Below are positions 49,047 to 60,919 of a stretch of DNA of 64,000 nucleotides, piece after piece. The notes beneath the pieces were generated by a model. The model was given only the letters and a program-made list of their open reading frames with translations. It was not told the origin of the DNA and ran no database searches. Source of the DNA: Thermococcus sp. MV5 (GTDB lineage: Archaea; Methanobacteriota_B; Thermococci; Thermococcales; Thermococcaceae); assembly GCF_012027425.1 (NCBI RefSeq), contig NZ_SNUE01000003.1, forward strand, positions 1 through 64,000, given 5' to 3'. The translations under genes and the position numbers were made by a program. Positions within the stretch are counted from its first letter, which is position 1; each line of letters begins with the position of its first letter.

Positions 49047-50422
49047 TGAGAAGGAGAGGGTTTGTATTAAATTCTGCTGTTCTAATTCTCCTCATTCCGA
49101 TATTGCTCTTAGTAGCTACTTATGAAGATGTCTCTTCTCAAATTATTCAAGCTCAGAGCGAAAGAGTTCAAATAGAGAGGAGTTTTTCTAGTACTGCTTA
49201 TTTTGATATAGATTTTCAGAGGGCATTGGAGATAGCTGGAAAGAGGGCTGTTGTAGCTGCAGTTGATTATGTTTCTGTTACTGGTAGGTTTTTAAATTCC
49301 ACAATGGTCAACGAAACTATACGGGAGTTAATTCTTTTCGGAAATTCCACAGTATTCTCCGATTCTGGTTATAATCAAGACATTATGGGTAATCAAAGTC
49401 TTGAAAAATGGCTAAAGCTTGTGAGAGAAAAGTTAATGGAACAGGGGTTTTATCTACTGCCTGAAAATGATACTTTAATAATAAACAGAACGGAGATAGT
49501 AGTTGCACCTCTGGATTCATTTAGGGTTGTTGTAAAAGCAAAAATTCACAACATCACCATTGTGGATACCTCTGGGAAAGTGGTTTATACAGGTTCAATC
49601 CCAAAAACTACCAACTATACTTACGCAATAGTCGATATCAGAGAGCTTGAAGACCCTCTATTCCCTCCCATGACGGGTGGAAAATATCACCGCTCAATAA
49701 GAGCCTGCTTGTATCCGTTCCCAGAACTTATTGAAAAACCCATAATTGCTCTGGATGGTGTGGGAGAGAGTACCGAGAAGTATATCGTAGGATTTTATGG
49801 TCAGGATATTCTGTACAACTCAACACATATATGGAAGGACTCTTCATATATAACGAACATAACTCTGAATGGGATCCCAGTTTCCCCAATACACTCTCTT
49901 AATGATTGGGATAGAGGAGTTTTGGTATTTAAAGACCCTCAGACACAGCCCAAGCTTTCTAATGCAACAGCCTATGATATCCAGCCATTTATAGATTGTA
50001 TTATTGACCAGAGATACTTTGGAGTATATAATGGCTGGTCTCTTTTTGAAAGACTGGAAGGAAGTTCTGCTAATCATGAAGCCTACTTTAATCTATCAAA
50101 ACAGCTACAAGAGGAACTCGGCTTATTAAAAAATGGAAAATATTATCCTATCGGCCTCCTAAGCTTTCTTCTTCCAGACTCTGATTGGGATGCAAAGCTC
50201 GTTAACACTTTAAATCAATTAGGGGTGCTCCTCGATAACCAGACTGTCGTTGATTACTACTTCCTCCAATATCATTTTGCAAGTGGGAGTAAAATTGAAG
50301 GATACAAGATGAGAGGAATTGAAGGTTATATAGACAATTTTTACATTGATAACGAAACTGCAATAGCAATCTTCGGAGAACAAGGAGCGTGCGATCTGCT
50401 TGAGGGTTACACATGTAGTTGA
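49046..50422 (+). CDS. Pilin-anchored surface protein, 458 residues
   Basis: Starts MRRRGFVLNSAVLILLIPIL: basic leader with R-G-F and a hydrophobic helix, but with no acidic residue in the stalk, so processing may differ. The head has numerous sequons and ends with CDLLEGYTCS. GGAGGGAGG lies before ATG 49046, inside the end of the previous gene. It is the sixth and last of the pilin-like run and is followed after 10 bp by a membrane protein. Confidence 0.78.
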   Translation: MRRRGFVLNSAVLILLIPILLLVATYEDVSSQIIQAQSERVQIERSFSSTAYFDIDFQRALEIAGKRAVVAAVDYVSVTGRFLNSTMVNETIRELILFGNSTVFSDSGYNQDIMGNQSLEKWLKLVREKLMEQGFYLLPENDTLIINRTEIVVAPLDSFRVVVKAKIHNITIVDTSGKVVYTGSIPKTTNYTYAIVDIRELEDPLFPPMTGGKYHRSIRACLYPFPELIEKPIIALDGVGESTEKYIVGFYGQDILYNSTHIWKDSSYITNITLNGIPVSPIHSLNDWDRGVLVFKDPQTQPKLSNATAYDIQPFIDCIIDQRYFGVYNGWSLFERLEGSSANHEAYFNLSKQLQEELGLLKNGKYYPIGLLSFLLPDSDWDAKLVNTLNQLGVLLDNQTVVDYYFLQYHFASGSKIEGYKMRGIEGYIDNFYIDNETAIAIFGEQGACDLLEGYTCS

Positions 50423-50432
50423 GGTGATAATC

Positions 50433-51206
50433 ATGAGCTTTGGTGAAATCCTATATAAAGTAGGGGAAATAGGCGAATCCTTTGCAAAGAAATCTGTAAA
50501 ATGGTTTAGTGAAATAGCAAAACCGACCCCTTCTAAAACCCCTCCAAAGTTCAAAATTCTCAGAAAGCTAATAAAAAGAGAACTCACAGTTCATGAACTT
50601 TTAAGTTTAAGCATCCAGCTTTCATTCATAATCTACCTCATATTATCTCTCTTACTTGTCCTCTTTGCGAACGAGCTTTACCTGACTTTGCTTTTTGTCT
50701 TCTACTTCATCTATCTGAGGTACACCATTTTAAAAAATCGGGAATTCTTCATTGAAGTTGAACCATACAGGTTCTTTTATTACGGGCTAACGATAATCGG
50801 CTTCCTGTCCTTTCTTGGATATCTCTTAGTAAGGAGAGTCGCAAAGAACGTCTATTATTTTTACGCTTATTTGATAGCTATTTTTGCGGTTGTATTATTG
50901 TTCAGGCATCTCTATAAGTCAAAGTTCACCAGGGACTGGACTTATGGGGTAGTTGAGGAAATAAAGGGGGAGCTTGTAAAGGTAAGTGTTCATGATGACA
51001 TACGGGCCAATGTCAAACCGGGCAAGTACTGGGTGGATAACACTGAGGACGTTGAGGTGGGAGACGTTGTAAAAATTCTCGTAGAAGAAAGAATCTTCAG
51101 GAGTTCTCTCCCAAAGAGAGTGCTAGAAGTTCATAAAGCGAAACCCTCATCATCAGAAACCTCAACAGAACCAAAAGCTGAAAGTGAAAAAAGCAATAGC
51201 AGGTAA
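50433..51206 (+). CDS. Multi-pass membrane protein closing the pilin cluster
   Basis: A 257-residue protein. After a charged N-terminal 60 residues, four helices follow (about 62-82, 86-100, 115-135, 140-158), and then a soluble C-terminal domain with YGVVEEIKGELVKVSVHDDI and VEVGDVVKILVEE, resembling a small beta-barrel. It might be an assembly or anchoring factor for the surface structure; it does not look like the PilC/FlaJ platform protein. GAGGTGAT lies before ATG 50433. Its last 76 bp overlap a convergent gene. Confidence 0.75.
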   Translation: MSFGEILYKVGEIGESFAKKSVKWFSEIAKPTPSKTPPKFKILRKLIKRELTVHELLSLSIQLSFIIYLILSLLLVLFANELYLTLLFVFYFIYLRYTILKNREFFIEVEPYRFFYYGLTIIGFLSFLGYLLVRRVAKNVYYFYAYLIAIFAVVLLFRHLYKSKFTRDWTYGVVEEIKGELVKVSVHDDIRANVKPGKYWVDNTEDVEVGDVVKILVEERIFRSSLPKRVLEVHKAKPSSSETSTEPKAESEKSNSR

Positions 51207-51418
51207 ATAGATGTATATGGCTCTCTTTTGTAAGTTTTCACAAACCCCCTTCCATTCTTAATTACAAGAGGTTCTACTTCTTTAGAGGAGGGTTTGATAA
51301 TAATTTCCCTCTCGTTAAATTTGCAATCTAAATTAAGGCCATTACAGATTCTTTCAATAAACATACATGCTTTTTTGTACTCTTTGATCTCCACACGATA
51401 ATATATAGTGTACCCCAT
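51131..51418 (-). CDS. Small conserved-looking protein, unknown
   Basis: A 95-residue frame from ATG 51418: MGYTIYYRVEIKEYKKACMF at the start and RGFVKTYKREPYTSIYLLLL then FSLSAFGSVEVSDDE at the end. Two cysteines (CMFIERICNGL) and a mixed alpha/beta pattern make it a believable protein, and GGTGG lies before the start. No named family is recognised. It overlaps the convergent membrane protein by 76 bp, a larger overlap than usual, which lowers confidence. Confidence 0.6.
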   Translation of the reverse strand: MGYTIYYRVEIKEYKKACMFIERICNGLNLDCKFNEREIIIKPSSKEVEPLVIKNGRGFVKTYKREPYTSIYLLLLFSLSAFGSVEVSDDEGFAL

Positions 51419-51427
51419 GGAAACCAC

Positions 51428-51762
51428 CCACTACAAAGGTATCTGCCTCCCGGAGGGTTATTTTGGGAAATTCTGGAGCATGATTACTATAACTAAGTTT
51501 ATAAGATTTTCTACTATATGAGAGTAAAAATTAAGCGGATCTAATAACATCTGTGCTCTGCAAATTTCGTACTTCATGACAAAAAGAGAATGGATTCTTC
51601 TAATGCTCCTTATTTAATAGGGGAAATGGATTTCTTGTGTTTTTGGGAAGCTTTAAATAGAATCAGAGAATAATTATATATCGAAAGAAAAAATAGAACT
51701 AGAAGTGAAGAAGGCATGAAGAAACTTCTAGAAAAGTTAGTATTTCTGATGGGGGTATTAGA
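51428..51762. other. Intergenic stretch between convergent pilin cluster and radical SAM gene
   Basis: About 335 bp without a gene. A TATA-like TAATTATATATC lies at 51671-51682. CTAGAAGT (51699-51706) and ACTTCTAG (51724-51731) form an 8-bp inverted repeat with a 17-nt loop in the leader of the radical SAM gene. Otherwise I see no RNA gene or mobile element. Confidence 0.4.
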
Positions 51763-52650
51763 GTGGTTAATCAAGTTCAAGTGAAGTCCATTCTGAATAA
51801 ACACAAAAATAGAGACGCCTGGTTTTTGGATGATTATTCAATAAATCCCTATTATGGGTGCTCATTTAACTGCATTTACTGTTATACAAAAGGAAGCAAA
51901 TATGGAGAACACATTATGAAAGGCCTCTCTGCCAAGATAAATGCTCCAATGATTTTAGAAAAACAATTGAAACGAAGAGCAAAAAAAGGAGAATATGGAA
52001 TAATTGCTTTATCGACCTCTACAGAGCCATATATGCAAATTGAAGAGAAATTAAACCTCACTAGGAACATCCTAAAAATTATTTTACGATATAGATTTCC
52101 GATTCATATTTTGACAAAATCAAAGCTTGTATTGAGAGATATAGACATATTAAAGAAAATCGATGAAAATGCAAGACTGCCCACCGATTTAGAGCAAAAA
52201 TTGAGTCGTGGAGTACTTATCTCGTTTTCCATTTCTACTTTGGATGAAAAATTAGCAAAAATTCTTGAACCTGGAGCTCCAAAACCTACAGAACGCTTGG
52301 AAACTATGAAGAAGTTCAAAGAGGTGGGATTTCTCACAGGAGTTTGTTTTATTCCGGTTCTTCCATTTTTATCGGATTCAGAGGAACAACTTGATGAGAT
52401 GATAAAAACTGCAGCAGAGTATGGGGCAGATTTTTGCTTAATTGGGGCCTTAACATTATTTGGTAGCGGCCCAAGAGACTGTAAAACCCTTTATTATCAG
52501 TTTTTGGAGGAATATTATCCTGAACTTGTTCCCAGATATAAGAAGCTTTATGGAAATTTTTGGGCACCTTCTAACCAATATCAAAAGAGACTTGAGGAAA
52601 TATCAAGAAGACTATGTGAAAAATATGGCGTTAAAAACAGGATTATATAA
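51763..52650 (+). CDS. Radical SAM protein, spore-photolyase-like group
   Basis: A 295-residue radical SAM protein of the COG1533 type. The cluster motif is INPYYGCSFNCIYCYTKGSK, CxxxCxxC preceded by the NPYxGC of this group, and YGIIALSTSTEPYMQIEEKL follows. The name spore photolyase refers to bacterial relatives; archaeal members have no proven substrate. GTG 51763 starts it after GGGGGT. It ends 10 bp before the convergent guaAA gene. A monocistronic gene with its own TATA box. Confidence 0.85.
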   Translation: MVNQVQVKSILNKHKNRDAWFLDDYSINPYYGCSFNCIYCYTKGSKYGEHIMKGLSAKINAPMILEKQLKRRAKKGEYGIIALSTSTEPYMQIEEKLNLTRNILKIILRYRFPIHILTKSKLVLRDIDILKKIDENARLPTDLEQKLSRGVLISFSISTLDEKLAKILEPGAPKPTERLETMKKFKEVGFLTGVCFIPVLPFLSDSEEQLDEMIKTAAEYGADFCLIGALTLFGSGPRDCKTLYYQFLEEYYPELVPRYKKLYGNFWAPSNQYQKRLEEISRRLCEKYGVKNRII

Positions 52651-52660
52651 ACAAAAAGAT

Positions 52661-53227
52661 TTAAAGTTCCCCACAAAGCTTGGCAAAATTCCTATAGACT
52701 TCGCTTCCCTTTTCCGTGTGTGCTACTTCTGGGTGGAATTGAACTCCATAAATTGGCAGACTTTTATGTTTCATGGCCTCAACAGGGCAGAACTCACTCT
52801 TAGCTAAAAGTTCAAACTCCTCTGGAAGTTCTTTAACCTCGTCCATGTGGCTCTCCCAAACCTTAAGCTTTTCTGGAAGTCCTTTGAAAATGTCGTTCTC
52901 TTCTAGAATTTCAACTTCAACCAGACTGTATTCTCCCTTCTCCCCTCTTCCTACTTTACCACCAAAGTACTTCGCGATAAGCTGATGACCAAGACATATG
53001 CCCAAAATGGGTATGTTGAATTCCTCGTAGTGATCTAAGATTGCTTCACAGTTGCCCGTCCTTTCCAAAGTTGGGCCACCTGAAAAGATTATGCCCTTTG
53101 GGTTCATTGACTTTATTTCTTCTAGAGATGTGGTGTTTGGGATTATCTTGGCCTCAATGCCAAGATACCTCAAAGTTCTCCAGATCCTGTGCACGTATTG
53201 CCCGTGGTTATCCATTATGATTATCAT
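52661..53227 (-). CDS. guaAA: GMP synthase glutaminase subunit
   Basis: A 188-residue class I glutamine amidotransferase that gives ammonia to the separate ATP-pyrophosphatase subunit of archaeal GMP synthase. The nucleophile is in [15 protein letters not shown]; the His-Glu pair is in [13 protein letters not shown]. The start overlaps the HEPN-protein stop by 4 bp (ATGA), so its translation follows that of the HEPN/MNT pair. Its partner subunit guaAB is on the far side of that pair. Confidence 0.96.
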   Translation of the reverse strand: MIIIMDNHGQYVHRIWRTLRYLGIEAKIIPNTTSLEEIKSMNPKGIIFSGGPTLERTGNCEAILDHYEEFNIPILGICLGHQLIAKYFGGKVGRGEKGEYSLVEVEILEENDIFKGLPEKLKVWESHMDEVKELPEEFELLAKSEFCPVEAMKHKSLPIYGVQFHPEVAHTEKGSEVYRNFAKLCGEL

Positions 53228-53622
53228 TTTGAATCCTCCAAAAATCCTTTTTTTGTGAGATACTCTTTTGTGAAGTCGAGAAATTCTTTTGAGAATTTTA
53301 TAATCTCCTCGGCTCTTTCTTTTGGCACTTCTAACATAATTTCATAATCCGCCTCGTGTCTTAAATTAAATGCCATTATTAGGTGAGTATAGAGCCTGTA
53401 GGGAACTTCCCCGCTTTTTACTAATTCTCTCCCAAAGAGAGCTATTAAAGAGGAGTGTTTTGAGACAACAATGTTTTTAGTTAACAACATTGCTTCTGCA
53501 CAGTAAAACATTGTATAGTATGCTCTAGCCGATGCAAAATCACAGAATCCCCTGGTTAAAAGTTCCTGACTTGCTTCTAAACTTTTTTCTGCTTTCTTTA
53601 TCAAGGCTTTAAATTTATTCAA
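53224..53622 (-). CDS. HEPN-domain protein of an MNT/HEPN pair
   Basis: A 132-residue helical HEPN protein: [37 protein letters not shown], then [13 protein letters not shown] and a C-terminal helix. The R-H-x-A-D-Y segment is typical of HEPN proteins encoded with minimal nucleotidyltransferases. In such pairs HEPN is the toxin, an RNase, modified by the MNT partner. It overlaps the MNT gene by 8 bp and the guaAA gene by 4 bp. Confidence 0.88.
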   Translation of the reverse strand: MNKFKALIKKAEKSLEASQELLTRGFCDFASARAYYTMFYCAEAMLLTKNIVVSKHSSLIALFGRELVKSGEVPYRLYTHLIMAFNLRHEADYEIMLEVPKERAEEIIKFSKEFLDFTKEYLTKKGFLEDSK

Positions 53623-53929
53623 TTTTAATTCCCTCCCTCTTTACACTTTGGAGAAAAGGTGAATCTAGTGACATAAAGGCGTTTTTTGGGTAGTCTAGTA
53701 TTGAAACCACAACTCCGTACTTGAGAGTCAATTTTGTGACTATTTCATTTATTTTTTCGTATTTGTCTAGATCCAACTTTTGTTTTACAACTAGAAGGAT
53801 ATCAACGTCGCTCTCTTTAGAGTAATCTCCTCTTGCATAGGACCCGTAGAGTATTATGTCTTCGATTTCATCTCCCAATACCTTTTCCAGATTCTCCTTT
53901 AGCTCTCTTAGCAATATTTGGAGATTCAT
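53615..53929 (-). CDS. Minimal nucleotidyltransferase (MNT) antitoxin
   Basis: A 104-residue pol-beta-fold protein with DIILYGSYARGDYSKESDVD, in which GS and the DxD-type acidic residues are conserved. MNT partners of HEPN add AMP to the toxin and so silence it. GGTGAG lies before the ATG, and a TTTAAATTT box before that could give the pair its own promoter, 45 bp after guaAB. Confidence 0.88.
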   Translation of the reverse strand: MNLQILLRELKENLEKVLGDEIEDIILYGSYARGDYSKESDVDILLVVKQKLDLDKYEKINEIVTKLTLKYGVVVSILDYPKNAFMSLDSPFLQSVKREGIKIE

Positions 53930-53974
53930 GTTCTCACCAAATTTAAATTTATTAAAGGGCCTTAAAGTTTTTCT

Positions 53975-54898
53975 TCACTCAAACTCAATTGTCGCTGGAG
54001 GCTTGTTCGTTATGTCGTAAAGAACCCTTCCCACCTGTGGAATCTCGCTCGTTATCCTAAATGCTATTCTTTGTAGTACTTCAAATGGAACGTTCATGGC
54101 ATTTGCGGTCATCCCATCCAAACTCTCAACCACTCTGACAGCTATTGTCTCTTTGTAGGCCCTTATGTCCCCTTGCACACCAACGGTTTTAACGCCCAAA
54201 AGCACGGCAAAGGCCTGCCATGGCTTGAGGCCTGCTTTTTCAATTTCTTCCTCCACTATTGCATTAGCTTCTCTTACTATCGCAACCTTCTCTGGGGTGA
54301 CCTCGCCCAAGACCCTAACGGCCAATCCTGGGCCTGGGAATGGCATTCTGTGGTATATTTTCTCAGGAAGGCCAAGTTGCTTTGCGACTTCTCTCACTTC
54401 ATCTTTGTAGAGGTCTCTTAAAGGTTCAATGAGCTTGAGGTTTAACCTCTCAGGAAGTCCGCCCACATTATGATGGCTTTTTATCTTTCCTTGGCTTTCA
54501 ATCCAGTCTGGGGCTATAGTTCCTTGAATAAGGAAATCTGCGTCTATTTCATTGGCAACCTCTTCAAACACATCTATGAAGGTCTTGCCTATTATTTTTC
54601 TCTTCTCTTCTGGATCTGTTACGCCTTTAAGTGCGCTGAAAAATCTCTCTTGTGCATCTATGTAAATTAGATTTAAGCCAAATTCGTCTTTAAATGTTTT
54701 TATAACGAATTCAGGTTCTCCCTTTCTGAGAAAGCCAGTGTTCACGAAGACTGCGTAAAGTTTATCGCCAATGGCGTTGTATGCTAGGATGGCTGCTGTG
54801 GAGCTATCTACACCCCCACTTAGGGCTATTATGGCTTTTTTCTCTCCCACTGTCTCTTTAATCTCTTTAACTTTTTCTTCAATGAATTTTTCCCACAT
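53975..54898 (-). CDS. guaAB: GMP synthase ATP-pyrophosphatase subunit
   Basis: A 307-residue subunit that adenylates XMP and transfers ammonia to make GMP. The PP-loop is [44 protein letters not shown] and [20 protein letters not shown] are standard, and the C-terminal dimerisation domain ends [15 protein letters not shown] 54898 follows GGTGACG; the six-codon longer form is less likely. Its glutaminase partner is separated from it by an MNT/HEPN pair. Confidence 0.97.
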   Translation of the reverse strand: MWEKFIEEKVKEIKETVGEKKAIIALSGGVDSSTAAILAYNAIGDKLYAVFVNTGFLRKGEPEFVIKTFKDEFGLNLIYIDAQERFFSALKGVTDPEEKRKIIGKTFIDVFEEVANEIDADFLIQGTIAPDWIESQGKIKSHHNVGGLPERLNLKLIEPLRDLYKDEVREVAKQLGLPEKIYHRMPFPGPGLAVRVLGEVTPEKVAIVREANAIVEEEIEKAGLKPWQAFAVLLGVKTVGVQGDIRAYKETIAVRVVESLDGMTANAMNVPFEVLQRIAFRITSEIPQVGRVLYDITNKPPATIEFE

Positions 54899-54971
54899 GA
54901 GCGTCACCTTCAACATAAAATTGTAAAATTTACTTTAAAAAATTTGTTATTTAAACAAAAAAATGTAAAAG

Positions 54972-57044
<2,073 letters not shown>

Positions 57045-57541
57045 GTTCCAATAAGACTATAATAGAATTGAAAGATCTTTTTACTTTCAGCATATGCGGC
57101 TTATTCACACAGTTCCAATAAGACTATAATAGAATTGAAAGAGTTGCGTTAACAAATTGTCATAGAAGTATGGAGTAGTTCCAATAAGACTATAATAGAA
57201 TTGAAAGATATGCTATTCCAGCAAACAACAAAACCAAACCGAGTGTTCCAATAAGACTATAATAGAATTGAAAGGTTCTTAACTCTAGCGATTTCAAAGA
57301 TCTCTCTCCCTGTTCCAATAAGACTATAATAGAATTGAAAGCCGGATCAGATAGCACTCCAAAGCTCAATAAGAACATGTTCCAATAAGACTATAATAGA
57401 ATTGAAAGAGCTTTCGATTAAAAAGATTTGGGAGGTGAGGGGGATGTTCCAATAAGACTATAATAGAATTGAAAGCAAAAAATAGCAAACAGCCCACAAA
57501 ACCCAAAAAAGGTTCCAATAAGACTATAATAGAATTGAAAG
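57045..57541 (+). CRISPR. CRISPR array, 8 identical 30-bp repeats, 7 spacers
   Basis: Repeats start at 57045, 57112, 57178, 57245, 57312, 57379, 57446 and 57512. Each begins GTTCCAATAAGAC and ends AGAATTGAAAG, and all eight are identical. The seven spacers are 37, 36, 37, 37, 37, 37 and 36 bp. The repeat is the Thermococcales type with the GAATTGAAAG end that becomes the 8-nt crRNA handle (ATTGAAAG). The leader is on the left, so transcription is rightward. No cas gene lies in the window, so processing must depend on cas genes elsewhere. None of the spacers has an evident match in this window. Confidence 0.98.
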
Positions 57542-57581
57542 GAAAAGATTTAGGAACTAAGACGTTTTGGAGGTGGCAAAG

Positions 57582-58607
<1,026 letters not shown>

Positions 58608-58736
58608 TCAATTACTTTTAAGATTTATTTTTACATAAAAATGTTAACTTCAGAGTCCTCTTGAAGATTTGATAATGTTTGTCTCTCACCATTAGATTAA
58701 AATAGGGTTTTTTATATTGATAACTCGGTGATAAAA

Positions 58737-60017
58737 ATGACTCAAATGGAAGACGCCAAAAAAGGAATAATAACGGAAGAGATGAAGTTCATCGCTGAAA
58801 TGGAAGGGATAAAAGCAGAAGATCTTAGAAGAAATGTTGCCAGAGGTTATACTGTTATCTTTAGAAACCTCGTCCATGATTGGGTAAAACCAGTTGCCGT
58901 AGGTAGAGGAGTGAGAGTAAAGATTAATGCAAACATCGGAACCTCAAGGGACATAGTGAACGTTGAAGAAGAAATTGAGAAGGCCAAGATAGCCGTGAAG
59001 TACGGGGCCGACACGATAATGGACTTGTCAACGGGCGGTGATTTGGACAAGATAAGGAAGAAAATCATGAGGGCTGTTGATGTGCCCATTGGAAGTGTTC
59101 CGATTTATCAAGCTGCTGAGGAAATGCTCGTCAACGGGAAGGCCATCATCGAGATGAGCGAGGATGACATGTGGAACGCTGTTGAGAAACACTTTAAGGA
59201 TGGTATTGATTATGCAACTATTCACGTCGGCGTTACTAAAGAGGTTGTTGAAAAGATGAAGCACACTACGAGGCTCGTTGGTATGGTCTCGAGAGGAGGC
59301 ACCTTCTTGGCGGCTTGGATACTCCATTGGGAAAAAGAGAACCCGTTCTACAAAGACTACGACTACCTTTTGGAGCTTGCCAAGGAATATGATGTGGTTT
59401 TGAGCTTGGGCGATGGTCTTAGACCCGGCGGCCTGCCAGACGCTGGAGACGAGCTCCAAATGAGTGAGCTCTATATATTGGGGCGCTTGGTAAGAAGGGC
59501 GAGAGAGTTTGGAGTTCAAACGATGGTTGAAGGGCCCGGGCATGTGCCAATAGACCAAATCCCGATGCAGATAAAAATAGCGAAGGTTGCGACGGATAAC
59601 GCTCCCTTCTACGTACTTGGCCCCTTAGTGACGGACATATTTCCCGGCTACGACCATATAGCCGGGGCTATTGGGGGAGCAATAGCCGCTTTGAATGGAG
59701 CGGACTTCCTTTGTTATGTCACACCAGCTGAGCACTTAGGTTTGCCAACTAAGGAGCACGTTCGACTTGGAGTTATAGCTACAAAGCTGGCGGCCCATGC
59801 TGTAAACCTAACGCGCTTTGAGGGAGATTACTACAGAGACTACTTGATGAGCCTAGCAAGAGGTTCCTTAGATTGGGAGAAACAATTTGAGCTTGCAATG
59901 GACAAAGACCGTTTTGAGGAAATCAGAGAAAATAGGCCAACCTCGACAGAGGCCTGCTCAATGTGTGGAGATCTGTGTGCGATACGCCTCATAAATGATA
60001 TGGCTAGAAAAAATTAA
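58737..60017 (+). CDS. thiC: Phosphomethylpyrimidine synthase ThiC
   Basis: A 426-residue radical SAM enzyme that turns AICAR-derived AIR into HMP-phosphate for thiamin. Seen: [48 protein letters not shown], and the C-terminal Cys motif ACSMCGDLCAIR (CxxCx4C) holding the iron-sulfur cluster. ATG 58737 follows CGGTGAT. A TTTTTTATATTGAT box lies about 30 bp upstream, leaving too short a leader for a TPP riboswitch. The leader upstream has CTTCA-N9-TGAAG, a possible regulator site. Converges with nadC. Confidence 0.96.
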   Translation: MTQMEDAKKGIITEEMKFIAEMEGIKAEDLRRNVARGYTVIFRNLVHDWVKPVAVGRGVRVKINANIGTSRDIVNVEEEIEKAKIAVKYGADTIMDLSTGGDLDKIRKKIMRAVDVPIGSVPIYQAAEEMLVNGKAIIEMSEDDMWNAVEKHFKDGIDYATIHVGVTKEVVEKMKHTTRLVGMVSRGGTFLAAWILHWEKENPFYKDYDYLLELAKEYDVVLSLGDGLRPGGLPDAGDELQMSELYILGRLVRRAREFGVQTMVEGPGHVPIDQIPMQIKIAKVATDNAPFYVLGPLVTDIFPGYDHIAGAIGGAIAALNGADFLCYVTPAEHLGLPTKEHVRLGVIATKLAAHAVNLTRFEGDYYRDYLMSLARGSLDWEKQFELAMDKDRFEEIRENRPTSTEACSMCGDLCAIRLINDMARKN

Positions 60018-60024
60018 AGCAAAG

Positions 60025-60858
60025 TTAATCTCCTTTTAATATTTCTAAACTGACGTCAAAGTTCTTTACGCTGTGCGTTAAAGCTCCGAGGCTTATAACA
60101 TCGATATCGAGCTTTGCATAATCTTGGATATTTTCTTCAGTTATGCCGCCACTCACTTCAATTTTGACTCTATCTCTAAGCCCTTCACGCTTTAAAGCTT
60201 CAAGGACTTCTTCGATTTGCTCCGGCGTCATGTTATCGAGCATTATCACATCTGCACCAGCATTAGTGGCTTTTAGAGCATCTTCCAGGCTCTCTACCTC
60301 AACTTCAACAACCTTATAAATGGAGAAGGCCTTTGCACGCTTAATTGCCTCTTCAAGCGGCACTAACGCCAAATGGTTATCTTTTATGAGCATGGCGTCG
60401 CTCAAGCTGAACCTGTGGGGCTCGCCATTTCCTATGAGTATCGCCTTCTTGTCTAAGGGTTTTAAGAGGGTTTTTCTTGTGCCTGCCACTTTGACTTTGG
60501 GACTAACAGCCCTAACTTTTTCAACAAGCTTTCTAGTTTGGGTTGCTATACCGCTCATTCTTCCTATGATGTTTAATGCTGTCCTCTCCACCAGCAAAAT
60601 TTTTCGTGCATTGCCCCTGAGCTTTATAACTACAGTTCCCTTTTTCACTTTATCGCCGTCCTTAGCTTTAAGCTCAACTTTAACGCCAAAGTGCTCAAAA
60701 AGAGCTTTTGCCTCTTCTAGGCCCGCTATAACTCCATCTTGCTTTGCTATAATTACAGCCTCTGCCTCTAAATCCTCGGGAATAACAGCTTCGCTCGTGA
60801 CATCGCCGAATGGGATATCTTCTTCCAGAAAGTGGAGAAGGTATGTAAGGGGAATCAT
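60025..60858 (-). CDS. nadC: Quinolinate phosphoribosyltransferase NadC
   Basis: A 277-residue enzyme that joins quinolinate and PRPP to nicotinate mononucleotide. Typical motifs: EEDIPFGDVTSEAVI, ERTALNIIGRMSGIATQTRK, AGTRKTLLKPLDKKAILIGN, HRFSLSDAMLIKDNHLA, and IEVSGGITEENIQDYAKL. It is the last gene of nadB-nadA-nadC; 61 bp separate it from nadA, and GGTGG lies before the ATG. Confidence 0.96.
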   Translation of the reverse strand: MIPLTYLLHFLEEDIPFGDVTSEAVIPEDLEAEAVIIAKQDGVIAGLEEAKALFEHFGVKVELKAKDGDKVKKGTVVIKLRGNARKILLVERTALNIIGRMSGIATQTRKLVEKVRAVSPKVKVAGTRKTLLKPLDKKAILIGNGEPHRFSLSDAMLIKDNHLALVPLEEAIKRAKAFSIYKVVEVEVESLEDALKATNAGADVIMLDNMTPEQIEEVLEALKREGLRDRVKIEVSGGITEENIQDYAKLDIDVISLGALTHSVKNFDVSLEILKGD

Positions 60859-60919
60859 TTTTCACCACCTTGTTCAGTTAAGAGGTAAAGAAAGTAGAAA
60901 AGTTTACCTCTCTACTTAA

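Noticed and set aside
57190-57378. Minus-strand frame of 62 codons
   Set aside because: It lies wholly inside the CRISPR array and consists of repeat and spacer sequence; the repeated SIIVLLEQ-type residues are the repeat itself.
59028-59558. 176-codon minus-strand frame opposite thiC
   Set aside because: Shadow of thiC; no start signal and no family resemblance.
60320-60919. 199-codon plus-strand frame opposite nadC
   Set aside because: Antisense shadow of nadC with no ribosome site and no recognisable motif.
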